From S012-113 sp039714715 (lineage in GTDB: Bacteria; Bacteroidota; Bacteroidia; Cytophagales; Cyclobacteriaceae): 10,999 nt of DNA. This document shows, in pieces, positions 6,592 to 10,999 of the stretch. The notes below the pieces were generated by a model. The model searched no databases. It was not told the origin of the DNA and saw nothing but the letters and a program-made list of their open reading frames with translations. The stretch is from positions 1-10,999 of the forward strand of contig JBDLIU010000147.1 in the NCBI GenBank assembly GCA_039714715.1. The letters are read 5' to 3'. Made by a program: the position numbers and the translations under genes. How positions within the stretch are numbered: the stretch's first letter is position 1; each line of letters begins with the position of its first letter.

Positions 6592-8148
6592 ATGCGATAT
6601 GTAATTGGTGTTGATGTCGGAACTGGTAGTGCGCGAGCAGGCTTATTCAGTGAAACAGGGCAGATGCTTGCAACTGCCAGCCACTCGATCCCGATAAAGC
6701 ATCCCCGGCCGGAATGGTGTGAACAGAGCTCGACAAGAATATGGACGTCGGTCTGCAGGTCAGTCCGGAAATGTATGGCCAGCACATCAATTAGAGCCGA
6801 ACAGGTCAGTGGAATTTCCTACAGCGCAACATGTTCGCTTGTACTTCTGGATCGATCGGACCAGCCGCTTCTACTGTCTGAAGGAGAAGAGGCGTGGAAT
6901 ATCATTGTTTGGATGGATCACAGAGCCATTGCCGAAGCTGCAGAAGTCACTCAATCAGGAAGCAAGGTACTGAATAATCTGGGTGGAACAATCTCTCCTG
7001 AAATGGAGATCCCGAAGCTCATGTGGTTAAAGCGTAATCGTCCTGATTTGTGGACTGAACTTGGTTTTGCCGGTGATCTGACAGATTATCTCACTTACCG
7101 TTCAAGCGGATCAGTCAAACGTTCAGTCTGCACGCTGGGTTGTAAATGGACCTATGATCCAGATAAGGCAGCATGGGATAAGACCTTTCTCAAAAAGGTC
7201 GGTCTTGAAGACCTCATGGACAAAGCTCGGCTGCCTGAACAGGCTGTCTCAGTAGGATCGCCACTTGGATTTCTCAGGGCCGAGGCAGCAAAAGATCTAG
7301 GCCTTACCACAAAATGCAGGGTGGCCACAGGGCTGATTGATGCACATGCCGGCGCTTTGGGAACGATTGGTCTTTTCTGCGAAGATCATATCCAAAAACG
7401 GATGGCACTTATTGCAGGAACGTCAAATTGTCACATTGCCCTGAGCAAAACGCGCTGGGAAATTCCAGGTGTCTGGGGGCCGTATGGCGGTGCTGTAGTG
7501 GATGGAATGTGGTGCACTGAAGGAGGTCAAAGCGCTTCTGGATTTCTTCTTGACTACATTATTTCACTGCTGGCTCCAAGTCAGTTTAAGCAAAATCCCC
7601 ACGACGTATTAGCCCAAGACCTAATCGCTTTGACAGATCAAGATACAAATTTTGCAGGGGATATAGAAGTCATACCGGATTTCATCGGTAATCGTGCACC
7701 ATTTGCCAATCCTGAATTACGCGGGACTATTTCCGGTCTTACCATTGAGGACCCTTTGTCTACATTCAGGAAGGTCTACTGGGCGACAGCAGCCTCTATT
7801 GCCTATGGAACCAAACTAATCATAGATCAGCTCAATAATTATGGATATGAAATAGATACCATTCATCTGAGTGGCGGGCATAAAAAATCAAAACTGATGA
7901 TTGATATGTATGCGGATGCCACTGAGTGTGATGTTGTTATTTCAAAGGCGGAAGAGCCGGTTCTGCTTGGAGCGGCAATTGCCGCATTTTCCCAATTTGA
8001 GGAGAACGACTCAGTGTCCGTTGTGACATCCCGAATGACAAAAGAGATTAAGGTGCAGGCGCCAAGAGTTGCCCATAGAGACATGCATCGGAAACGCTAT
8101 CAACGATTTCTTAAGTATTATAAGAGACATGGTTTTCCAGTACCTTGA
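6592..8148 (+). CDS. FGGY-family pentulose kinase, probably D-ribulokinase
   Basis: The 518-residue cytoplasmic kinase resembles human FGGY and the bacterial pentulose kinase group. It should transfer phosphate from ATP to a ketopentose, most likely giving D-ribulose 5-phosphate. Visible motifs are the N-terminal phosphate loop GVDVGTGSARAG (6-17), TCSLV (80-84), WMDHRA (107-112), GGTISPEMEIPKLMWLK (131-147), LIDAHAG with the likely catalytic base Asp250, AGTSNCH (275-281), DFIGNRAPFANPELRG (363-378) and HLSGGHKKS (425-433). TCSLV is the segment reported as a signature of D-ribulokinases among FGGY kinases. WMDHRA, the SPEM segment and LIDAHAG also match that group. AGGTG lies five bases before the ATG. 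It is the last gene of the operon, right after the permeases, so it probably traps the imported sugar. No oxidoreductase or isomerase accompanies it here. L-ribulose, xylulose or a deoxy-ketose remain possible substrates. Confidence 0.88.
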   Translation: MRYVIGVDVGTGSARAGLFSETGQMLATASHSIPIKHPRPEWCEQSSTRIWTSVCRSVRKCMASTSIRAEQVSGISYSATCSLVLLDRSDQPLLLSEGEEAWNIIVWMDHRAIAEAAEVTQSGSKVLNNLGGTISPEMEIPKLMWLKRNRPDLWTELGFAGDLTDYLTYRSSGSVKRSVCTLGCKWTYDPDKAAWDKTFLKKVGLEDLMDKARLPEQAVSVGSPLGFLRAEAAKDLGLTTKCRVATGLIDAHAGALGTIGLFCEDHIQKRMALIAGTSNCHIALSKTRWEIPGVWGPYGGAVVDGMWCTEGGQSASGFLLDYIISLLAPSQFKQNPHDVLAQDLIALTDQDTNFAGDIEVIPDFIGNRAPFANPELRGTISGLTIEDPLSTFRKVYWATAASIAYGTKLIIDQLNNYGYEIDTIHLSGGHKKSKLMIDMYADATECDVVISKAEEPVLLGAAIAAFSQFEENDSVSVVTSRMTKEIKVQAPRVAHRDMHRKRYQRFLKYYKRHGFPVP

Positions 8149-8800
8149 CCAATGGTCGCCTGCAGCCAGCGTTAAATACTGTTTGTTTTTAAAAAAAGAA
8201 AAAAACAGTCAGGGCCTGACATGAGAGCAGAATTACTGCTGATGTTCTGTATCATATCAGTCGTCGATGTTATTTGGTTAACATGCGGTCCGTTGCAATA
8301 GTTATAAAATAGATATTCTGAAGTTCCTATGAAATTGTAAATTTAAAAAGCTGTTTTTTACATATAATCTTTTCAAGACACGCTTCTTATTTGCTGTTTT
8401 GGATCTGTCTGACATGGAGCAAGCCTCCCGTAATTTTTGAAAGTTGGCCTATTCTACCATGCTATGGCTCCAATTAGAAGATGCGGTTCTTTGAGCGCTT
8501 GCAAATGAATTAACCCTGGATCACATAACATAATCAAACTCGCGGCATAACTATCATACAGTTTAACCCTTCAAATATTCAATAATCCGAATGATATCAT
8601 TAACAAAATTGTCTCAGATTTTTCTTGAAGTACTACTGTTTATATATATGGTATCATGAGTGACGAGTAAAAATTCAAATTGGGCGAGGACTACCAAAAG
8701 AATTATTGGGTGTTATGCTTCACAGCGTTGGTGGGAACTGGAACGTGAAATAACCTGTTTACTATTCCTCACAAATTGAATTTTTCAATGGTGTTTACTT
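8149..8800. other. Long non-coding stretch between the operon and the insertion element
   Basis: About 650 bp with stops in all frames and no gene I can support. It contains the A/T-rich operon-end hairpin, a 13-nt palindrome GTCAGGGCCTGAC (8208-8220), a small AGCAG/CTGCT hairpin (8226-8240), and an ATTGAA/TTCAAT hairpin (8775-8789) flanked by two copies of TGTTTACT (8756-8763 and 8792-8799). One frame around 8400-8500 reads vaguely protein-like (for example MLWLQLEDAVL) but is broken by stops. It may be decayed coding or mobile DNA. Confidence 0.5.
8178..8209 (+). terminator. Candidate operon-end terminator hairpin (A/T-rich)
   Basis: ACTGTTT-G-TTTTT (8178-8190) pairs with the stretch at 8197-8209 over 13 positions with one mismatch and one G-T pair, around an all-A loop. 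It begins 29 bases after the kinase stop. It lacks a GC-rich stem and a downstream T-run, so it is not a textbook intrinsic terminator. The GTCAGG/CCTGAC palindrome abuts it. It may still block or stabilise the 3' end of the transcript. Confidence 0.35.
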
Positions 8801-8807
8801 CTGGTAC
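8799..8807. repeat. Predicted left end / core of the insertion element
   Basis: TTCTGGTA (8799-8806) is exactly complementary to TACCAGAA (10679-10686) in the 3' side of the second RNA hairpin. The shared CT (8801-8802) is the presumed crossover dinucleotide. CTGGTAC starting here also occurs just inside the right end (10851-10857). It is the only CTGGTA in the region between the kinase and recombinase genes. Confidence 0.55.
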
Positions 8808-8811
8808 GGTT

Positions 8812-8886
8812 CTGAGAGATTGATTTCGGGGGCGACGAGTGAGCCTTCAATTTAACTCGCTCAGCGGCCACGATCAAATCTCTCAG
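8812..8886 (+). ncRNA. Long hairpin in the left end of the insertion element
   Basis: CTGAGAGATT (8812-8821) pairs perfectly with AATCTCTCAG (8877-8886). After a single bulged A, GATT (8822-8825) pairs with GATC (8872-8875), with one G-T pair. Inside, two alternative short stems are possible: CGAGT/ACTCG (8836-8840 with 8855-8859) or TGAGC/GCTCA (8840-8844 with 8859-8863). It lies 150 bp upstream of the recombinase start, inside the element. Possible roles are protection of the recombinase from read-through transcription, a recognition structure, or a leader control. Only the structure is seen. Confidence 0.5.
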
Positions 8887-8947
8887 TTTAACAATTTAAA
8901 ATTTTGACTTTTTGCTATACATTTTTTTTATTGGAGGTGACACTCTT

Positions 8948-8980
8948 TTGATAACTATCGTCCGATTTTATAGGAGATAA
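8948..8980 (+). CDS. Ten-residue leader reading frame upstream of the recombinase
   Basis: TTG at 8948 begins a frame encoding MITIVRFYRR, stopping at TAA 8978-8980. It has an excellent ribosome-binding sequence, GGAGGTGA (8933-8940), seven bases upstream, the strongest in the left end of the element. Its stop overlaps the ATG of the next small frame (TAATG). The role, if any, would be translational coupling or leader control. No protein function is claimed. Confidence 0.35.
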   Translation: MITIVRFYRR

Positions 8981-9039
8981 TGTTTGTACTTTCAAGTAGT
9001 TCAAAGAAGGTGCGACACAAAAGAAGGAGTTCATCATGA
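8980..9039 (+). CDS. Nineteen-residue leader reading frame overlapping the recombinase start
   Basis: ATG 8980-8982, overlapping the previous stop, opens a frame encoding the basic peptide MFVLSSSSKKVRHKRRSSS. It ends at TGA 9037-9039, which overlaps the recombinase ATG at 9036. AGGAG (8972-8976) lies three bases upstream of its start, closer than ideal, so initiation would probably depend on ribosomes finishing the first small frame. The arrangement suggests coupling rather than a functional peptide. Confidence 0.3.
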   Translation: MFVLSSSSKKVRHKRRSSS

Positions 9040-10484
9040 AGAAACGCAATATTTATCCAAACCGAAGTCCAGAACTCATGAGCCTTTTTGAAAAGGCTGG
9101 CAACAATGCAAAGGTAATGTGTATTCCCATAGATTATGCTCAAAATGATCACGTAGTATTATTTTGCAATGGTAATGGAGATGTGCTTCGGAAACCCTTT
9201 TCCGTAAAAAACACACCAGATGGAGTTAGGTATCTGCTTGATCAGGTTAAGCGTTCATGCCAACATCGGGGAATTGAAAAACAACATGTTTTTTTTGGTG
9301 GTGAGGATGTTAACTGGTTTGCTGAAAATTTTGCAAATACTTTATCAAGTAAAGGCTGGTTGGTCGCCAATGTAAATGCACATGATGCTAAAAAACAACG
9401 AGAGAACCTTCAGGCTAGCACAGATCGTCTGGATCTTATGGGTATTGCCACCATGTTATTAAATCGCAGAGGAAATTGTTGCCCAGCTCAATCCGGTGTT
9501 TATCGAAACCTTAGAACCCTAGTTCGACACCGTAAGAAGCTGGTAAAAATGAAAACTGAAATCCGCAACCGAATCCAGACAGTTGTTGGACGTCTTTTCC
9601 CCGGATTTTTAAATCAGAAAAAAAGTGGTATTGAACCTTTTTCTAAAATCTCATTGTACTTGATGAAAGAGCGCTTCAGCCCAGCACAAATCCGAAGGAG
9701 AAAACGATCAACCCTGATTAAGAATTTTCAAAGATTATGTTGTAAAAAATCTGAAATAACTGCGATTAAACTTCAAGAATATGCTGCTCAAGTACTTACC
9801 ACTCCAAATGAATATATAGCTTCTCTACAGATTTCTTTGGCATGCCAGATAAATCTTTATTCCTGCCTGCTCGATAATATATTGCAACTTGAAAAAGAAA
9901 TGGCACTGCTGCTCTGTCAAACTCAGGGAGCTTTCTTGACATCCATTAAAGGCATTGGACTTATTTTAGCATCTGGTGTTACCTCTGAACTTGGTAATCC
10001 ATTACAGCAAAAATCAGCGGTAAACCTGGCCTCATATTCTGGAATTATCCCGCGAGTCAAGCAATCTGGTGGTACACAGGGACAATCAATTACCGGTCGT
10101 GTCAGTAAAAGAAGTAATCATATCCTCAAAGATTATGTTGTCCAGTCTGCATTCCATATTGGCCGATATGGCCCTATCGATTTGCAAACCGATTATAAGC
10201 GCCGAGAGGCTTCAGGACAACATGCTGATTTCGGAATGGGTCGTCGATTTATCCGCATGGCTATCAGTTTAATGCGGACGTCACAAATTTACATTCCATC
10301 CTATTTAAGAACTCAAAAAATTGAACGGCATCAAATCGCTGGACATTATTTATCAATATGGCCGTTTCTGAAAGGAAAATGGGATAAATTTGGTGCTCTT
10401 CATGATGCTTTTATCAAGGATCGACCACTCGGCCAATGGCGATATATAGTACAGGAGGTTTATGGTATAAAATTACAAATGTGA
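9036..10484 (+). CDS. IS110/IS1111-family DEDD transposase (bridge-RNA-type recombinase)
   Basis: The 482-residue recombinase has an N-terminal DEDD_Tnp_IS110 domain: IPIDYAQNDHVVLF with Asp33, FFGGEDVNWF with Glu90, and TDRLDLMGIA with Asp130 and Asp133, which together give the D-E-D-D acidic set. A long helical, possibly coiled-coil middle follows (about 160-295). The Transposase_20 domain contains LTSIKGIGLILASGVTSELG (301-320), LASYSGIIPRV (331-341), and SGGTQGQ with Ser344 as the likely nucleophilic serine, then GRVSKRSNHILKDYVVQ. Both catalytic parts are intact. The family enzyme works with a structured RNA that pairs with donor and target DNA. About 100 residues follow the second domain, making it longer than most relatives. 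The ATG has AAGGAG six bases upstream (9024-9029). Confidence 0.93.
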   Translation: MKKRNIYPNRSPELMSLFEKAGNNAKVMCIPIDYAQNDHVVLFCNGNGDVLRKPFSVKNTPDGVRYLLDQVKRSCQHRGIEKQHVFFGGEDVNWFAENFANTLSSKGWLVANVNAHDAKKQRENLQASTDRLDLMGIATMLLNRRGNCCPAQSGVYRNLRTLVRHRKKLVKMKTEIRNRIQTVVGRLFPGFLNQKKSGIEPFSKISLYLMKERFSPAQIRRRKRSTLIKNFQRLCCKKSEITAIKLQEYAAQVLTTPNEYIASLQISLACQINLYSCLLDNILQLEKEMALLLCQTQGAFLTSIKGIGLILASGVTSELGNPLQQKSAVNLASYSGIIPRVKQSGGTQGQSITGRVSKRSNHILKDYVVQSAFHIGRYGPIDLQTDYKRREASGQHADFGMGRRFIRMAISLMRTSQIYIPSYLRTQKIERHQIAGHYLSIWPFLKGKWDKFGALHDAFIKDRPLGQWRYIVQEVYGIKLQM

Positions 10485-10503
10485 TCTGCAACTGGCCATG
10501 TAA

Positions 10504-10509
10504 TATAAT
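10504..10509 (+). promoter_or_regulatory. Perfect -10 hexamer, likely start of the guide RNA transcript
   Basis: TATAAT occurs 19 bases after the recombinase stop codon. Transcription would begin near 10516, about ten bases before the first long RNA stem at 10526. No good -35 is seen at 16-18 bases upstream, so this is a half-supported promoter. Its position fits a separately transcribed non-coding RNA. Confidence 0.45.
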
Positions 10510-10525
10510 AAACAATGCTTGTAAT

Positions 10526-10692
10526 TTCGGCGGACAGGATGGCTACGGACTACTGTCGCGGTGGACTTTAAACGTGAGATCTTATCGACGGCTATAGCCA
10601 GAGTGTCAAACCCTGTCCGTCCGAATCTTTAATGGCTCCAAGGTACTCTGATCCCAGTAATTACTGGAGATCTTGTCATACCAGAATGCCAT
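10526..10692 (+). ncRNA. Bridge-RNA-like structured RNA of the insertion element
   Basis: There are two successive hairpins with internal loops. Hairpin 1: TTCGGCGGACAGG (10526-10538) pairs with 10612-10625 over 13 bp with one bulged T. An inner stem CTGTCG/CGACGG (10553-10558 with 10586-10591) leaves internal-loop arms ending GGACTA-CT on the 5' side and carrying TATAGCC-AG-AGT on the 3' side (10593-10604). Hairpin 2: ATGGC/GCCAT (10632-10636 with 10688-10692) closes a loop with GGTACT-CT (10642-10649) on the 5' arm and TACC-AG-AA (10679-10686) on the 3' arm. It is capped by GATC-CCAGTAA paired with TTACTGG-a-GATC (10650-10672). This is the order of target loop then donor loop described for IS621 bridge RNA. 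Three of the four arms match the predicted element ends. The true 5' and 3' ends are not resolved; the transcript may run from about 10516 to beyond 10700. Confidence 0.7.
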
Positions 10693-10777
10693 AGGCGGAC
10701 TTTGTTGGATGGGGATGTCACTTGTTACACCGGGTTGCGATCATTAGTTATTTTATAATCACTCCGGTTTAGATATT

Positions 10778-10799
10778 AAAAAAAACCGATTCAAATCGG
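10778..10799 (-). terminator. Minus-strand intrinsic terminator inside the right end of the element
   Basis: Read on the minus strand, CCGAT-TTGA-ATCGG (10799 to 10786) is followed by eight Ts (10785 to 10778). The stem is short (5 bp) but the T-run is clean. It would stop transcription entering the element from the right, against the recombinase and its RNA. On the plus strand an alternative CGGTTT/AAACCG pairing (10765-10770 with 10783-10788) competes with it. Confidence 0.5.
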
Positions 10800-10838
10800 G
10801 AGAGAGGAGTGTTGTCTGAAAATATTTACAAAAAATGG

Positions 10839-10869
10839 TTGACAAAAGTCCTGGTACTCTGGCTATATT
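10839..10869 (+). promoter_or_regulatory. Possible outward hybrid promoter at the right end of the element
   Basis: A consensus TTGACA (10839-10844) lies within the element's right end, and TATATT (10864-10869) lies in the flanking DNA, 19 bases apart. The spacing is longer than the usual 17. If it works, the insertion itself created a promoter reading rightward out of the element. Confidence 0.3.
10853..10867. repeat. Predicted right end / core and target half-site of the insertion element
   Basis: GGTACTCTG (10853-10861) is identical to 10642-10650 of the RNA, and ACTCTGGCTATA (10856-10867) is exactly complementary to 10593-10604 of the RNA. The two matches overlap on the CT at 10859-10860, taken as the crossover core. 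GGTACT is then the element side and GGCTATA the right target flank. Confidence 0.6.
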
Positions 10870-10999
10870 GTTTGGGGTCAGTCAACTCCAACAAGCGGTG
10901 ACTTGTATTCATAGTGTTCAGTCCAGACAAACTTTGGGAACCACTATATCTGCTATCTTATGTTTTTCAGAATAGAGCTTTCCATTCAAATATATGAAC
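10861..10999. other. Right flank without a recognisable gene
   Basis: The 139 bases after the predicted right end show no reading frame with a credible start and no similarity I recognise. If the boundary is correct, this DNA was originally continuous with the sequence ending at about 8802. Confidence 0.4.

Larger units (their letters stand above)
8801..10860 (+). mobile_element. IS110/IS1111-superfamily insertion element, apparently complete (about 2.06 kb)
   Basis: The element contains a full-length DEDD recombinase gene, a 233-nt left non-coding region and a 376-nt right non-coding region encoding a bridge-RNA-like structure. The ends are inferred from guide/DNA matches, not from terminal repeats, which this superfamily largely lacks. 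The left core is CT 8801-8802 followed by GGTACGG; the right core is CT 10859-10860 preceded by GGTACT. CTGGTAC occurs as a direct repeat at 8801-8807 and 10851-10857. Joining the ends would give the circle junction CTGGTACT-CT-GGTACGG. The empty site would read TTTACTT-CT-GGCTATA. A 3' location of the RNA fits the IS1111 group better than IS110 proper. Confidence is high for the family and moderate for the exact ends. Confidence 0.7.

Noticed and set aside
8629..8650. Alternative left end of the element at CT 8636-8637, where TATATATA could form a junction promoter with the right-end TTGACA
   Set aside because: The DNA after that CT (GTTTATATA) has no complement in the donor-side RNA arm, whereas CTGGTA at 8801 does.
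8803..8816. TACGGTTCTGAG resembles the 3' half of a group II intron domain V
   Set aside because: The complementary 5' half (GAGCCGTA-like) and the GAAA loop are absent upstream, and there is no intron-encoded protein. The segment is better explained as the left end of the insertion element.
8812..8886. The left-end hairpin as the bridge RNA, as in IS110 proper
   Set aside because: No segment in it matches the right end or flanks, while the 3' structure has matches to both ends.
1..10999. CRISPR array, tRNA or rRNA genes
   Set aside because: No regularly spaced direct repeats, tRNA cloverleaf or rRNA-like conserved blocks were seen on either strand.

Overview
The window looks like part of a Gram-negative bacterial chromosome. 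The substrate-binding protein has a classical Sec signal peptide and the transporter is a ribose-type periplasmic system. Composition is moderate to AT-rich, and remnant plus intact transposable elements lie on both sides of a metabolic operon. I cannot assign a species. A proteobacterium or desulfobacterial lineage is a guess from the overall style of the genes.

Layout. Bases 1-780 hold the tail of an unrecognised reading frame and a decayed DDE transposase fragment. Bases 781-8148 are a complete sugar-uptake locus. A LacI-family repressor is on the minus strand, facing away from a plus-strand operon: periplasmic binding protein, two-domain ABC ATPase, two permeases and an FGGY-family kinase. 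The kinase carries the TCSLV signature associated with D-ribulokinases. A near-perfect 16-bp palindrome with a central CpG lies in the divergent intergenic region and is the likely operator. The simplest reading is repressor-controlled import of D-ribulose or a related five-carbon sugar or polyol, then phosphorylation into the pentose phosphate pathway. No dehydrogenase or isomerase is present in the window, so the imported compound may already be a ketopentose.

Bases 8149-8800 are about 650 bp of AT-rich sequence with no gene I can support.

Bases 8801-10860 are best explained as a complete IS110/IS1111-superfamily element of about 2.06 kb with a 482-residue DEDD recombinase. The 3' non-coding part of the element folds into two successive stem / internal-loop / stem hairpins. 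These have the layout of a bridge RNA: a target-binding loop followed by a donor-binding loop. Three of the four putative guide segments match the DNA at the two element ends predicted here, each around a CT dinucleotide. The fourth, the left target guide, matches only partly. This is the most interesting part of the window. The element's left end also carries a long hairpin and a chain of two tiny overlapping reading frames that end on the recombinase start codon.

The last 140 bases are right flank with no recognisable gene.
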